This document shows positions 30,201-40,797 of a stretch of 64,000 nt of DNA, one piece after another (the first letter of the stretch is position 1; the number at the start of each line of letters is the position of its first letter). The notes below the pieces were generated by a model. It was given only the letters and a program-made list of their open reading frames with translations. It did no database searches and was not told the origin of the DNA. This stretch comes from Pseudomonas delhiensis (lineage in GTDB: Bacteria; Pseudomonadota; Gammaproteobacteria; Pseudomonadales; Pseudomonadaceae). Where the stretch lies: positions 1 through 64,000 of the forward strand of contig NZ_FZPC01000029.1 in the NCBI RefSeq assembly GCF_900187975.1, given 5' to 3'. A program made the translations under genes and the position numbers.

Positions 30201-31127
30201 CTACCACTCCAACCCCTTCACCCCCAACCGCCCCACCTTCCCATAAGGCCAGGCCCTATTCTGCGCCCCATGCCCGCTCGGCAGCCCGTGGTACAGCGGC
30301 ACCCCCAGCGGCTTCAGGTACTCCACGAAAATCTCTTCCAGGCTGTGCGCCACGTTCTTGCGCGGGCAGTCGGTGAAGGTGCCCAGCACCACCGCGCCCA
30401 GGCTTGCCGCGTCGATGCTGTTGAGCAGTTGCCAGAGGCTGCGCTCCAGGCGGTAGTAGGGCTCGCCCACGTCCTCCAGCACCAGGATGGCGCCGGCCGG
30501 GGCGTGCAGCGCGGCGACGGTGCCGGCGGTGCTGGCCAGGGCGGTGAGGTTGCCGCCGATCAGCTCGCCTTCGACGGTTTTCTTCGGGCCGCCCAGGTGG
30601 GCGCAGGGCAGGTGGTCGTCCTCGCCGGCCAGCAGGCGGCTGACCGAGGCCAGCGAGGCCAGGCGCTCGCGCTGTTCGCTGGGGGCGCTCAGCGGCTGCA
30701 GGCCGAGGGCGCTGGCCACCGGGCCGTGGATCGCCGGCAGGCCGTGGCGGTGGAAGGCGCTGAGCAGGATGGAGATGTCGGAGAAGCCGATCAGCGGCCG
30801 CGGCGAGGCCGCCCTCAGCCGCGCCCAGTCCAGCCCGGGCACCAGCTGCGCGCAGCCGTAGCCGCCGCGCAGGCACCAGACGGCGCTGACGTCTGGCAGC
30901 TCGAAGGCGCGGTGGAAGTCCTCCAGGCGCTGCTCAAGGGTGCCGGCCAGGTAGCGGTAGCGGGCTTCGGCGTGCTCGCCCAGGTGGTAGTCGATGCCCA
31001 GCACCTCCAGCTGGCGCAGGGTGGCCTCGAAGACCTCCTCGGCGATGGAGGATGCCGGGGCGACCAGGGCGACGCGGCCTTCGAAGGGGGACCAGGTCAG
31101 GTCGGAGGGGCGGGGGGATCTGGGCAT
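30201..31127 (-). CDS. ldcA: Muropeptide LD-carboxypeptidase
   Basis: A 308-residue S66-family serine peptidase removing the terminal D-alanine of tetrapeptide muropeptides in cell-wall recycling. The nucleophile Ser116 lies in IGFSDIS; LVLEDVGEPYYRLER and the C-terminal GLPSGHG supply the catalytic Glu and His. ATG 31127 gives the family length; longer upstream frames run into repeat DNA. It has no signal peptide, fitting its cytoplasmic role. It corresponds to PA5198. Confidence 0.94.
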   Translation of the reverse strand: MPRSPRPSDLTWSPFEGRVALVAPASSIAEEVFEATLRQLEVLGIDYHLGEHAEARYRYLAGTLEQRLEDFHRAFELPDVSAVWCLRGGYGCAQLVPGLDWARLRAASPRPLIGFSDISILLSAFHRHGLPAIHGPVASALGLQPLSAPSEQRERLASLASVSRLLAGEDDHLPCAHLGGPKKTVEGELIGGNLTALASTAGTVAALHAPAGAILVLEDVGEPYYRLERSLWQLLNSIDAASLGAVVLGTFTDCPRKNVAHSLEEIFVEYLKPLGVPLYHGLPSGHGAQNRAWPYGKVGRLGVKGLEW

Positions 31128-31160
31128 AAACGAAATCCGGGACGGCGTGACGAACGACAT

Positions 31161-31275
31161 TGTAGGAGCGAGCTTGCTCGCGAATGGAGTTTCCCGGTCA
31201 CAGCGGTGAATGAGGTCACCTCCGTACCCTCTCCCCAGCCCTCTCCCTGAAGGGAGAGGGGGCCGTTCGGAGTGG
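31161..31275. repeat. Family A half-element joined to a family D end fragment
   Basis: TGTAGGAGCGAGCTTGCTCG (31161-31180) is followed by CGAATGGAGTTTCCCGGTCACAG, TGAGGTCACCTCCGT and the D fragment CCCTCTCCCCAGCCCTCTCC (31226-31270). The same order A, TCCCGG spacer, GAGGTCACC, D recurs at 46857-46980 and, inverted, at 54640-54762. The remaining bases to 31411 contain no gene. Confidence 0.75.
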
Positions 31276-31411
31276 CCTGGAAGGCTGGCACCATCCTCAA
31301 ACCCCGTCATTCACGCGAACGCGGGACGCGGCTCCATCGCGAACAACGCTTGTGCTGGCCCGAAGGGGAATAACCCAGAAAACGGCGTAGGTGGTGAGGT
31401 GGCCGCCCGGC

Positions 31412-32317
31412 TCACCCCTTGCCCTTGGTCCGCACCATATGCGGCCCGGCATTCTTCTCCAGGTACTCGATGATCACCCCGGCGATGTCCTTGCCGGTGG
31501 TGGTCTCGATGCCTTCCAGGCCCGGCGAGGAGTTCACCTCCATCACCAGCGCGCCGTGGTGCGAGCGCAGGATGTCGACGCCGGCCACCTTCAGGCCCAT
31601 GATCCGCGCCGCGCGGATCGCCGTCATGCGTTCCTCGGGGGTGATCTTGATCAGGCTGGCGCTGCCGCCGCGGTGCAGGTTGGAGCGGAACTCGCCGGGG
31701 GCGGCCTGGCGCTTCATCGAGGCGATCACCTTGTCGCCCACCACGAAGCAGCGGATGTCGGCGCCGCCGGCTTCCTTTATGTATTCCTGCACCATGATGT
31801 TGTGCTTGAGCCCCATGAAGGCTTCCAGCACCGATTCGGCCGCCTTCTGCGTCTCGGCCAGCACCACGCCGACGCCCTGAGTGCCCTCCAGCAGCTTGAT
31901 CACCAGGGGCGCGCCGCCGACCATCTGGATCAGGTCCGGCACGTCGTCCGGGGAGTGGGCGAAGCCGGTTATCGGCAGGCCGATGCCCTTGCGCGAGAGC
32001 AGCTGCAGCGAGCGCAGCTTGTCGCGGGAGCGGGCGATGGCCACCGACTCGTTGAGCGGGAACACGCCCATCATCTCGAACTGGCGCAGCACCGCGCAGC
32101 CGTAGAAGGTGACCGAGGCGCCGATGCGCGGGATCACCGCGTCGAAGCCTTCCAGCGGCTGGCCGCGGTAGTGGATCTGCGGCTTGTGGCTGGCGATGTT
32201 CATGTAGGCACGCAGGGTGTCTATCACCACCATCTCATGCCCGCGTTGTTGCCCGGCCTCCACCAGCCGACGGGTGGAATACAGGCGCGGATTGCGCGAC
32301 AGCACGGCGATTTTCAT
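31412..32317 (-). CDS. rimK: Ribosomal protein S6 glutamate ligase (ATP-grasp)
   Basis: A 301-residue ATP-grasp ligase that adds glutamates to the C-terminus of ribosomal protein S6. It has the N-terminal [20 protein letters not shown], the ATP-binding loop and [14 protein letters not shown] near the C-terminus for Mg-ATP. ATG 32317 overlaps the upstream protease gene by 4 bases. In Pseudomonas RimK with the RimB protease and RimA controls S6 modification and global translation. Confidence 0.95.
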   Translation of the reverse strand: MKIAVLSRNPRLYSTRRLVEAGQQRGHEMVVIDTLRAYMNIASHKPQIHYRGQPLEGFDAVIPRIGASVTFYGCAVLRQFEMMGVFPLNESVAIARSRDKLRSLQLLSRKGIGLPITGFAHSPDDVPDLIQMVGGAPLVIKLLEGTQGVGVVLAETQKAAESVLEAFMGLKHNIMVQEYIKEAGGADIRCFVVGDKVIASMKRQAAPGEFRSNLHRGGSASLIKITPEERMTAIRAARIMGLKVAGVDILRSHHGALVMEVNSSPGLEGIETTTGKDIAGVIIEYLEKNAGPHMVRTKGKG

Positions 32318-32832
32318 TGGGCACCTGAAAGGGCGGGGGTAACCATGATGAGGGGTTTGTCCTGGACGTAGGTCAGCGCCGGGTTGACCACCAGCTGGCC
32401 CTGGACCAGCGCCTTGGAGCCCAGCAGCACGCGGTAGCGCATGGTCTTGCGGCAGGCCAGGGTGAATTCCACCGGCCAGGCGCGGTCGCCCAGGGCCAGG
32501 GTGGTGCGGATCACGTAGCGGGTCTGGGCCTGGCCGTTGGAGCTGCGGATGGTCTTCATCGTCACCAGCGGCGCTTCGCAACGGTGGCGGCGCTGCACCT
32601 GGGTGCCCAGGTGGGCGGTGAAGCGCACCCAGTCGCGGCCGTCACGGTGGAAGGTGACGATGTCGCTGGCGTGCAGGCTGGAGGTGCTGGCGCCGGTGTC
32701 GATCTTCGCGCGCAGGCCGACGATGCCCAGGTCGGGAAGGCCGATCCATTCGCGCAGGCCGATCACTGACAGGTGGTCGAAGGTCTTCAAAAGGAGCCGT
32801 CCCAGGGTTTTGCGGCATTCTAGCAGGGCCAT
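32314..32832 (-). CDS. rimB: RimB-like retropepsin-fold protease
   Basis: A protein of about 172 residues with the aspartyl protease-type [17 protein letters not shown] motif, annotated elsewhere as ATP-dependent zinc protease or RimB. It is reported to cleave glutamate tails from S6 added by RimK. The stop overlaps the rimK start. Start uncertain: ATG 32832 is used, but a TTG seventeen codons in ([11 protein letters not shown]) may be the true start as judged from family N-termini. Confidence 0.8.
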   Translation of the reverse strand: MALLECRKTLGRLLLKTFDHLSVIGLREWIGLPDLGIVGLRAKIDTGASTSSLHASDIVTFHRDGRDWVRFTAHLGTQVQRRHRCEAPLVTMKTIRSSNGQAQTRYVIRTTLALGDRAWPVEFTLACRKTMRYRVLLGSKALVQGQLVVNPALTYVQDKPLIMVTPALSGAQ

Positions 32833-32908
32833 CGGCGCCCGCCAGGGGCCTGCCGGGAACGCCGGGCCGAGGGTAGACTGGCCAGGTTGCAGACGTGTGG
32901 ATGAGGCC

Positions 32909-33304
<396 letters not shown>

Positions 33305-33310
33305 CCGCAT

Positions 33311-33327
33311 CCCCCGCGGTGCGGGGG
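33311..33327. terminator. Bidirectional hairpin between hslR and PAP2 gene
   Basis: Arms CCCCCGC and GCGGGGG with a 3-base loop lie between the convergent stop codons. There is no T tract on either side, so termination efficiency is uncertain. Confidence 0.5.
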
Positions 33328-33338
33328 GCAGGGGCGCC

Positions 33339-34139
33339 TCAGGCGGCGATCACGCTCAGGCGGTTGAGCAGCGGCACCTTCGCCAGTTGCGCGAACAGCG
33401 GCTCGGTCAGGCGCACCAGGGCGGCGCTGGCCCAGGCGGCGAAGGGGGTGAAGCAGCTCCAGGCCAGGGCCAGCAGGGCCATCTGCACGCCGCCTATATA
33501 GTCGTCCTGGCCCCAGTGGGCGCCGGCCACCAGGCGCGGCAGCATGAACAGCAGGGCCAGGGCCCAGACCACCAGCCACTGCACGGCGTTGCGGGCGAAC
33601 AGGCTGAGGAACAGCGCCCACACCAGCAGCACCGAGGCGTGGTCGCCGGGGAAGCTGCGCGCCGACTCGTCCTTCACCTCGAAGAGGGTGTCCTGCCAGC
33701 TGCGGAAGAAGTCTTCCAGGCGCACGGCGTCGGGGGCGATGGCGGAAATGCTGGCGTGCTGCCAGCCCAGGTGGTGGGCGATCTTGGCATAGAGGGTGCG
33801 GACGATCATCAGCACCACCAGGGTCACCACCAGGCCGAAGGTCGCGGCGCGCACCTGGGTGGCCTTGAAGATCCAGTCGCCGCGGATCAGCAGCAGGAGC
33901 AGGATGAGCGCCACCAGTGCGTCGAACGGTCGCGTGCTGGCCACCGCCCAGGTATTGCGCCAGGTCTCGTTGGTCGCCAGGGGCGCGTTGAGGGCGTGGA
34001 ACAGGCTGAAGTCGAAGAAGTCGATGGCGGCGCGGGTCGGCGTCCATAGCCAGAGCAGCAGCAGGGCCAGGGCCAGCAGGTGGCAGGCGATGAACGGGCG
34101 CCACGACCAGGTGGCTTGGAACGGCGAAGCTTTCTCCAT
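33339..34139 (-). CDS. PAP2-family membrane phosphatase
   Basis: A 266-residue membrane protein with about six hydrophobic segments and the PAP2 motifs: C2 SFPGDHAS (about 162-169) and C3 RLVAGAHWGQD (about 201-211) with the R-x5-H-x3-D catalytic pattern. The classical C1 K-x6-RP is not evident, as in some LpxT-like members. It may act on lipid A phosphates or undecaprenyl/phosphatidyl phosphates in the periplasm; the substrate is not decided by sequence. Position matches PA5194. Confidence 0.85.
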   Translation of the reverse strand: MEKASPFQATWSWRPFIACHLLALALLLLWLWTPTRAAIDFFDFSLFHALNAPLATNETWRNTWAVASTRPFDALVALILLLLLIRGDWIFKATQVRAATFGLVVTLVVLMIVRTLYAKIAHHLGWQHASISAIAPDAVRLEDFFRSWQDTLFEVKDESARSFPGDHASVLLVWALFLSLFARNAVQWLVVWALALLFMLPRLVAGAHWGQDDYIGGVQMALLALAWSCFTPFAAWASAALVRLTEPLFAQLAKVPLLNRLSVIAA

Positions 34140-34247
34140 AGAATCGATTCCCCCTTACTGAACCGGGCGGCTGTCGCGAAGCGCGCTTTATAGGCCTTTG
34201 CCATCAGCTTGTCATGTATTTGTGCCTCAGCCAGCGTTGTGCCCAGC

Positions 34248-35141
34248 ATGTCCCAGATCGACCAAAGTCAGCGTTTCCTCTTCGACAACACCGACGTTCG
34301 CGGTGAAATGGTGGCGCTCGAACGCAGTTTCGCCGAAGTGCTGGCCAAGCACCCCTACCCGCAGCCGGTGGCCCAGCTGCTGGGCGAGATGCTCGCCGCC
34401 GCGGCGCTGCTGTGCGGCACCCTGAAGTTCGACGGCCTGCTGGTGCTGCAGGCGCGCTCCAGCGGCGCCGTGCCGCTGCTCATGGTGGAGTGCTCCAGCG
34501 AGCGCGAGGTGCGTGGCCTGGCCCGCTACGACGCCGAGGCCATCCGCGACAGCGCCGGCCTGCTCGACCTGATGCCCGATGGCGTGCTGACCATGACCGT
34601 GGACCCGAAGAACGGCCAGCGCTACCAGGGCATAGTGCCGCTGGAGGGCGCCTGCCTGGCGGACTGCCTGTCGTCCTACTTCGCCACCTCCGAGCAACTG
34701 CCCACGCGCTTCTGGCTGGGCGCCGACGGCCGCCACGCCCGCGGCCTGCTGCTGCAGCAGCTGCCCGCCGACCGCCTGAAGGACGCCGAGGATCGCGAGG
34801 CCAGTTGGCAGCACCTGACCACCCTGGCCGACACCCTCAACGCCGAGGAGCTGCTGGGCCTGGACAACGAGACGCTGCTGCACCGCCTGTACCACGAGGA
34901 AGCGGTGCGCCTGTTCGAGCCGCAGCCGCTGGTGTTCCGCTGCAGCTGCTCGCGGGAGCGCTCGGCCAACGCCCTGGTCAGCCTCGGCAAGGAAGACGCC
35001 GAGCGCCTGCTGGGCGAGCTGGGCGGCGAGATCACCGTCGACTGCCAGTTCTGCAACCAGCGCTACGCCTTCGACGGCAGCGACATCGCCCAGCTGTTCG
35101 CCGGCGGCGGCAGCGCGGCGCCGTCACAGACCCGCCATTGA
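34248..35141 (+). CDS. hslO: Hsp33 redox-regulated chaperone
   Basis: A 297-residue cytosolic holdase activated by oxidation. The C-terminal redox switch has the zinc cysteines CSC (about 243-245) and CQFC (about 270-273). ATG 34248 begins [14 protein letters not shown]; upstream in-frame starts add a poor extension. It is followed by pckA, as in P. aeruginosa. Confidence 0.95.
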   Translation: MSQIDQSQRFLFDNTDVRGEMVALERSFAEVLAKHPYPQPVAQLLGEMLAAAALLCGTLKFDGLLVLQARSSGAVPLLMVECSSEREVRGLARYDAEAIRDSAGLLDLMPDGVLTMTVDPKNGQRYQGIVPLEGACLADCLSSYFATSEQLPTRFWLGADGRHARGLLLQQLPADRLKDAEDREASWQHLTTLADTLNAEELLGLDNETLLHRLYHEEAVRLFEPQPLVFRCSCSRERSANALVSLGKEDAERLLGELGGEITVDCQFCNQRYAFDGSDIAQLFAGGGSAAPSQTRH

Positions 35142-35297
35142 TCGGCGCTATCGGGGCGATAGCCGAACCATTGACGCCCTCGCCGGATCAGAGGCTGCAC
35201 GAGAACCGTTCTTTTCTGGCATAATCCCGCGACTTTTTTCCGCTGTAGTGGAAATTAGAAGTCACTACGCAATGTTTGGAGGACTCGGCTCCGGCCG

Positions 35298-36851
35298 ATG
35301 GGGACCCACATGACGCAAGCCAACAAAGCCGTGTACACCGATATCAGCGTTGCCCAACTGGTCGAGGAAGCCATTCGCCGCGGCGAAGGTCGCCTGGCCG
35401 ACAACGGCTCGCTGGTGGTGGAAACCGGCCACCGCACCGGCCGCTCGCCTGCCGACCGCTTCATCGTCGAAGAGCCCGGCAGCAAGGACTCCATCGCCTG
35501 GGGCGCGATCAACCGCCCGTTCCCGGCCGACAAGTTCGACGCCCTCTGGGAACGCGTCCAGGCCTTCAACGACGCCCAGGACCACTTCGTTTCCCACGTG
35601 CATGTAGGTTCGGCCGCCGATCACTACCTGCCGGTCAGGATGACCACCGCCACCGCCTGGCAGAACCTGTTCGGCCGCCAGCTGTTCATCAACCCGGAAA
35701 CCTACAACCCGGCCGGCCGCGACGAGTGGCAGGTGCTGAACGTCGCCAACTTCGAGTGCGTGCCCGAGCGTGACGGCACCAACTCCGACGGCTGCGTCAT
35801 CCTCAACTTCGCCCAGAAGAAAGTGCTGATCGCCGGCATGCGCTACGCCGGTGAAATGAAGAAGGCCATGTTCTCGGTGCAGAACTACCTGCTGCCGGAG
35901 AAGGACGTGCTGCCGATGCACTGCGCCGCCAACATCGGCGAAGCGGGCGACGTGACCCTGTTCTTCGGCCTGTCCGGCACCGGCAAGACCACCCTGTCGG
36001 CCGACGAGAGCCGTTACCTGATCGGTGACGACGAGCACGGCTGGGGCGAAGGCGTGGTCTTCAACATCGAAGGCGGCTGCTACGCCAAGTGCATCGACCT
36101 GTCCGAGAAGAACGAGCCGGTCATCTGGAAGGCCATCAAGTTCGGCGCCGTGCTGGAGAACGTGGTCCTCGACGCCGAGCGCACCCCGGACTACGCCGAC
36201 GACCGCCTGACCCAGAACTCCCGCGCGGCCTACCCGCTGGAGCACGTCGAGAAGCGTTCGGAAGCCAACCTGGGCGGCGAGCCCAACGCGGTCATCTTCC
36301 TGACCTGCGACCTGACCGGCGTACTGCCGCCGGTGTCGATCCTGAACAACGAGCAGGCCGCCTACCACTTCCTGTCCGGCTACACCGCGCTGGTTGGCTC
36401 CACCGAGATGGGTTCGGGCGGCGGCATCAAGTCGACCTTCTCCACCTGCTTCGGCGCGCCCTTCTTCCCGCGCCCGGCCGGCGTCTACGCCGAGCTGCTG
36501 ATCAAGCGCATCAAGGCCTTCGGCTCCAAGGTGTACCTGGTCAACACCGGCTGGACCGGCGGTGGCTACGGCGTCGGCAAGCGCTTCAACATCCCGACCA
36601 CCCGTGGCGTGATCGCCGCCATCCAGAGCGGTGCCCTGGTCGGCGCCGAGACCGAGCACCTGGACATCATCAACCTGGACGTGCCCAAGGCCGTTCCGGG
36701 CGTCGAGACCAACCTGCTCAACCCGCGCAACACCTGGGCTGACAAGGCCGCCTACGACGAAGCCGCCAAGGGCCTGGCCGGCAAGTTCATCGAGAACTTC
36801 AAGAAGTTCGACGTGAGCGAAGCCATCAAGAACGCCGGCCCGCAGCTGTAA
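35298..36851 (+). CDS. pckA: Phosphoenolpyruvate carboxykinase (ATP)
   Basis: A 517-residue ATP-dependent PEPCK, the first gluconeogenic step, turning oxaloacetate into PEP. It carries the kinase-1a loop [10 protein letters not shown], kinase-2 LIGDDEHGW and the [11 protein letters not shown] substrate region. Start is ATG 35298 or 35310. Together with pyruvate carboxylase and zwf, the window holds several carbon-node genes. The upstream 156 bases contain a CATAAT and the inverted hexamers GTAGTG (35245) and CACTAC (35263), which could form a 5' leader hairpin. Confidence 0.96.
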   Translation: MGTHMTQANKAVYTDISVAQLVEEAIRRGEGRLADNGSLVVETGHRTGRSPADRFIVEEPGSKDSIAWGAINRPFPADKFDALWERVQAFNDAQDHFVSHVHVGSAADHYLPVRMTTATAWQNLFGRQLFINPETYNPAGRDEWQVLNVANFECVPERDGTNSDGCVILNFAQKKVLIAGMRYAGEMKKAMFSVQNYLLPEKDVLPMHCAANIGEAGDVTLFFGLSGTGKTTLSADESRYLIGDDEHGWGEGVVFNIEGGCYAKCIDLSEKNEPVIWKAIKFGAVLENVVLDAERTPDYADDRLTQNSRAAYPLEHVEKRSEANLGGEPNAVIFLTCDLTGVLPPVSILNNEQAAYHFLSGYTALVGSTEMGSGGGIKSTFSTCFGAPFFPRPAGVYAELLIKRIKAFGSKVYLVNTGWTGGGYGVGKRFNIPTTRGVIAAIQSGALVGAETEHLDIINLDVPKAVPGVETNLLNPRNTWADKAAYDEAAKGLAGKFIENFKKFDVSEAIKNAGPQL

Positions 36852-36871
36852 GCGCGCCCGTTCGCCGAAAG

Positions 36872-36893
36872 AGCCGCCTCCGGGCGGCTTTTT
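36872..36893 (+). terminator. Rho-independent terminator after pckA
   Basis: Stem AGCCGCC / GGCGGCT with a 4-base loop followed by TTTTTC, 20 bases after the pckA stop. Confidence 0.9.
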
Positions 36894-36907
36894 CATTGGC
36901 CGTTCCC

Positions 36908-37096
36908 TGTAGCGGGTCCTGCCCGCGAATCGCGCGCAGGGCGCGCTCCTACAGGTGGAAAGCGGAGGTGGGCCCGGCGTAGGAGCGGATTTCATCCGCG
37001 ATCGCGGACAAGGTCCGCTCCTACGGGGCTACCCTAGGAGCGCGCTTTCCGATGAACCGGAATCGGGCCGTTCGCGAGCAGGCTCGCTCCTACAAC
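36908..37096. repeat. Cluster of family A palindromes
   Basis: The 297 bases between pckA and the recQ-like gene have no gene apart from the terminator. They carry an imperfect palindrome at 36908-36955, an inverted pair at 36979-37023 (TAGGAGCGGATTTCATCC ... AAGGTCCGCTCCTA), and a divergent pair at 37034-37095 with TAGGAGCGCGC and GAGCAGGCTCGCTCCTACA. Confidence 0.8.
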
Positions 37097-37148
37097 GGCG
37101 GTCCCTAGCATGGAGCTTCCGCCCATGACAGGTAATGGAGAGACCCGC

Positions 37149-39083
37149 ATGCACGACACCCTCGAACGCGTCTTCGGCTTCCGCCAGTTCCGCCCCGGCC
37201 AGGAGGCGGCGGTCAGCGCCGTGCTGGGCGGGCGCTCGGCGGCGGCGATCTTCCCCACCGGCTCGGGCAAGTCGCTGTGCTACCAGTTGCCGGCCATCAT
37301 GCTGCCGCACCTGACCCTGGTGGTGTCGCCGCTGCTGGCGCTGATGCAGGACCAACTGGCCTTCCTCGCCCGCCATGGCATCGCCGCCGCCAGCATCGAC
37401 TCGGCGCAGAGCCGCGAGCAGGTAGCGCAGACCATGGCCCGCGCCCGCAGCGGCGAGCTGAAGGTGCTGATGATTTCCGTGGAGCGCCTGAAGAACGAGC
37501 GTTTCCGCAACTTCATCGGCGAGGTGCCGATCTCGCTGCTGGTGGTCGACGAGGCGCACTGCATCTCCGAATGGGGCCACAACTTCCGCCCCGACTACCT
37601 GAAGCTGCCGGCCTACCAGAAGCAGTTCCGCATCCCCCAGGTGCTGCTGCTGACCGCCACCGCGACGCCGGCGGTGATCGACGACATGCGCGCCAAGTTC
37701 GCCATCGCCGAGGCGGACGTGGTCACCACCGGCTTCTACCGCGCCAACCTCCACCTGCAGGTGGAGCCGGTGGCCAGCGCCGCCAAGCGCGCCCGCCTGG
37801 TGGAATGGCTGGGCGCGCGCGAAGGCCAGCCGGGCATCGTCTACGTGACCCAGCAGAAGACCGCCGAGGACATCGCCGCGCACCTGTGCGAGCGCGGCAT
37901 CCCGGCCCGCGCCTACCACGCCGGCATGGACCACGCCGAGCGCGAGGTCATCCAGCAGCGCTTCATGGCCGGCGGGCTGAACTGCATAGTCGCGACCATC
38001 GCCTTCGGCATGGGCATCGACAAGAGCGACATCCGCAACGTGGTGCACTTCGACCTGCCCAAGTCGGTGGAGAACTACAGCCAGGAGATCGGCCGCGCCG
38101 GCCGCGACGGCCAGAACTCGGACTGTCTGGTGCTGGCCAACCGCGACAGCCTCAGCGTGCTGGAGAACTTCGTCTACGGCGACACGCCCGAGCGCGAGGG
38201 CATCCGCAGCGTGCTGGAGGAAATCGCCGCCGCGCCCAACGGCCAGTGGGAGCTGATGCTGACCGCGCTGTCGGACCAGTCGAACATCCGCCAGTTGCCG
38301 CTCAAGACGCTGCTGGTGCAGCTGGAGCTACGCGGCATCATTGCCCCGCGTTTCGCCTATTTCGCCGAATACCGCTTCAAGAACCTCATCGAGCCCGCGG
38401 CCCTGCTGGGCCACTTCGAAGGCGAGCGGCGGCAGTTCGTCGAGGCCATCCTCAGCACCTCGGCGCGGGCGCGCACCTGGTCGACCCTCGACTTCGACAC
38501 CCTCTACCAGCGCCACGGCGCCGAGCGCGCGCGGGTGGTGAAGGCCCTGGACTACTTCCAGGAACGCGGCTGGATCGAGCTGGAAAGCAAGCAGATGACC
38601 GAGGTCTATGCGGTGCGCGAGGTGGGGTTCGACCCCGAGGCGCTCAGCGACGAGCTGTACGCCTACTTCAAGCGCCACGAGGCCAGCGAGATCGCGCGCA
38701 TCGGCGCCATGCTCGAACTCTTCGCCAGCGACCAGTGCCTGAGCCGGCGCCTGGCGCGCTACTTCGGCGACCAGCGGGCGCCGGAGCATTGCGGGCACTG
38801 CTCGGTCTGCGCCGGCCGCGTCGCGCGTCTGCCGGAGCCGCCGGCCCTGGCGCCGCTGGACGGGCAGACGCTGCAGAGCCGCTGCGCCGCCTTCCTGGAG
38901 AAATACCGCGGCGCCCGCGGCCTGCCGCCCAGCGCCGACTGCGTGACGCGCTTCCTCTGTGGCATCGGCGTGCCGGCCTTCACCCGCCTGCGGGCTCGCA
39001 CGCTGCCCGGCTACGCGGCGCTGGAGGACTACCCCTACGCCCAGGTGCGCGCCTGGGTGGCGGCGCAGCTCGCCCAGGGGTAA
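37149..39083 (+). CDS. RecQ-family ATP-dependent DNA helicase (non-canonical C-terminus)
   Basis: A 644-residue helicase with motif I FPTGSGKSLC, DEAH box VVDEAHCISEWGH, motif VI IGRAGRDGQ, and a zinc cluster CGHCSVC (about 563-569). The C-terminal 75 residues do not resemble the usual HRDC or winged-helix RQC order, so this is a RecQ-like paralogue rather than the standard recQ. GGAGAG lies a few bases before ATG 37149; ATG 37110 is an alternative. It probably unwinds recombination intermediates. Confidence 0.87.
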   Translation: MHDTLERVFGFRQFRPGQEAAVSAVLGGRSAAAIFPTGSGKSLCYQLPAIMLPHLTLVVSPLLALMQDQLAFLARHGIAAASIDSAQSREQVAQTMARARSGELKVLMISVERLKNERFRNFIGEVPISLLVVDEAHCISEWGHNFRPDYLKLPAYQKQFRIPQVLLLTATATPAVIDDMRAKFAIAEADVVTTGFYRANLHLQVEPVASAAKRARLVEWLGAREGQPGIVYVTQQKTAEDIAAHLCERGIPARAYHAGMDHAEREVIQQRFMAGGLNCIVATIAFGMGIDKSDIRNVVHFDLPKSVENYSQEIGRAGRDGQNSDCLVLANRDSLSVLENFVYGDTPEREGIRSVLEEIAAAPNGQWELMLTALSDQSNIRQLPLKTLLVQLELRGIIAPRFAYFAEYRFKNLIEPAALLGHFEGERRQFVEAILSTSARARTWSTLDFDTLYQRHGAERARVVKALDYFQERGWIELESKQMTEVYAVREVGFDPEALSDELYAYFKRHEASEIARIGAMLELFASDQCLSRRLARYFGDQRAPEHCGHCSVCAGRVARLPEPPALAPLDGQTLQSRCAAFLEKYRGARGLPPSADCVTRFLCGIGVPAFTRLRARTLPGYAALEDYPYAQVRAWVAAQLAQG

Positions 39084-39206
39084 CGCCGCGGTGGCTCCAC
39101 CCATCCTAGGGTGGGGCGCCGGCCGGCGGCGCCCCTTGTAGGGTACGGGGAGGAATTCCCTCCTAGACTCAGCAAGGCGTTGTCCGCCACCGGCCGAGGA
39201 GCCACC

Positions 39207-40700
39207 ATGTCTGTCGAGCACCTGGATGTCCTGATCGTCGGCGCCGGCCTGTCCGGTATCGGCGCCGCCTACCACCTGATGAAGCACTGCCCGGGCAAGA
39301 CCTTCGCCCTGCTGGAGGGCCGCGAGGCCATGGGCGGCACCTGGGACCTGTTCCGCTACCCGGGCATCCGTTCCGACTCGGACATGTACACCCTGGGCTA
39401 CAACTTCAAGCCCTGGACCGACCCCAAGGCCATCGCCGACGGCCCCTCGATCCGCCACTACATCGAGGAGACCGCGCACGAGAATGGCATCGACGGCAAG
39501 ATCCGCTACCGCCACCGCGTGCTCAAGGCCGACTGGAACAGCGATAGCGCGCGCTGGCTGCTGACCGTGCAGCGCGGCGACGAGCCGGAACCTGTGCGCA
39601 TGAGCGCGCAGTTCCTGCTGATGTGCACCGGCTACTACCGCTACGAGGCCGGCTACACCCCGGAATTCAAGGGCCGCGAGCAGTTCGGCGGGCAGGTCAT
39701 CCACCCGCAGCTGTGGCCGGAAGGCTTCGACTACGCCGACAAGCGCATCGTGGTCATCGGCAGCGGCGCCACCGCGGTGACCCTGGTGCCCTCGCTGACC
39801 GACAAGGCGCGCCACGTCACCATGCTGCAGCGCTCGCCGTCCTATGTGATCAGCCTGCCGCAGAAGGACCCCATCTCGAACTTCCTGCGCCGCTTCCTCC
39901 CCGAGACCTGGGTGTACCGCCAGGCGCGGGCGCGCAACGTGACCATGCAGATGATCTTCTTCATGCTCTCCAAGGCCTTCCCCGGCGTGGTGCGCAAGGC
40001 CCTGCTGGGGCTGGCCAGGCACCAGCTGGGCAAGGACTTCGACATGCGCCACTTCAGCCCGCGCTACAAGCCCTGGGACGAGCGCGTGTGCTGCGTGCCG
40101 GACGGCGACCTGTTCAAGGCGCTGCGCAAGGGCAAGGCCTCGGTGGTCACCGAGCACATCGACAGCTTCTGCGAGAAGGGCATCCGCCTGAAATCCGGGC
40201 AGGTGCTGGAGGCCGACGTCATCGTCACCGCCACCGGGCTGGACCTGGTGATGTTCGGCGGCGCCGAGCTGGCGGTGGACGGCAAGCCGTTCCAGGTCAA
40301 CCAGAGCATGGGCTACCGCGGCATCATGCTGCGCGATCTGCCCAACCTGGCCGCGGTGGTCGGCTACACCAACGCCAGCTGGACGCTCAAGGCGGACCTC
40401 TCCAGCGAGTACTTCTGCCGCCTGATCAACCACATGGACGCCATCGGCATGCGCCAGTGCACCCCGCGCGCCGGGGCCGGCCAGGTGAAGGAGGAGCCCT
40501 TCCTCAACCTCAACTCCGGCTACATCCAGCGCGCCGCCGACAAGATGCCCAAGCAGGGCGACCGCACGCCCTGGAAGCTCTACCAGAACTACGCCCTGGA
40601 CCTGGCGCTGCTGCGCCACGGCAAGGTGGAGGACGGCTACCTGACCTTCACCTCGCCGCGCGCCCAGCAGGACGACGAGGCGTCGTTGCAGGCGGTGTAG
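39207..40700 (+). CDS. AlmA-type flavin-containing (Baeyer-Villiger-like) monooxygenase
   Basis: A 497-residue FAD/NADPH monooxygenase with GAGLSGIGAAYHL, the Baeyer-Villiger fingerprint FGGQVIHPQLWP (F-x-G-x3-H-x3-W-P) and a second dinucleotide motif VVIGSGATAVTL. The pattern GTWDLFRYPGIRSDSDMYT and the whole layout resemble AlmA, implicated in long-chain alkane oxidation in Acinetobacter. ATG 39207 is used. It stands alone between helicase and nitroreductase; terminal or ketone oxidation of hydrocarbons is likely, substrate unproven. Confidence 0.88.
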   Translation: MSVEHLDVLIVGAGLSGIGAAYHLMKHCPGKTFALLEGREAMGGTWDLFRYPGIRSDSDMYTLGYNFKPWTDPKAIADGPSIRHYIEETAHENGIDGKIRYRHRVLKADWNSDSARWLLTVQRGDEPEPVRMSAQFLLMCTGYYRYEAGYTPEFKGREQFGGQVIHPQLWPEGFDYADKRIVVIGSGATAVTLVPSLTDKARHVTMLQRSPSYVISLPQKDPISNFLRRFLPETWVYRQARARNVTMQMIFFMLSKAFPGVVRKALLGLARHQLGKDFDMRHFSPRYKPWDERVCCVPDGDLFKALRKGKASVVTEHIDSFCEKGIRLKSGQVLEADVIVTATGLDLVMFGGAELAVDGKPFQVNQSMGYRGIMLRDLPNLAAVVGYTNASWTLKADLSSEYFCRLINHMDAIGMRQCTPRAGAGQVKEEPFLNLNSGYIQRAADKMPKQGDRTPWKLYQNYALDLALLRHGKVEDGYLTFTSPRAQQDDEASLQAV

Positions 40701-40797
40701 CGATTCGATGATTCCTATCGGGAAAACCGCCTGAAGCGCACGCCCGGGCGGTTTACCATGGCGGGCATTTTTCGCCGTCAACGAAAGGAGTCCCCCC

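Noticed and set aside
35220-35225. CATAAT as -10 box of a pckA promoter
   Set aside because: No -35 at a proper distance; TTGACG at 35171 is too far upstream.
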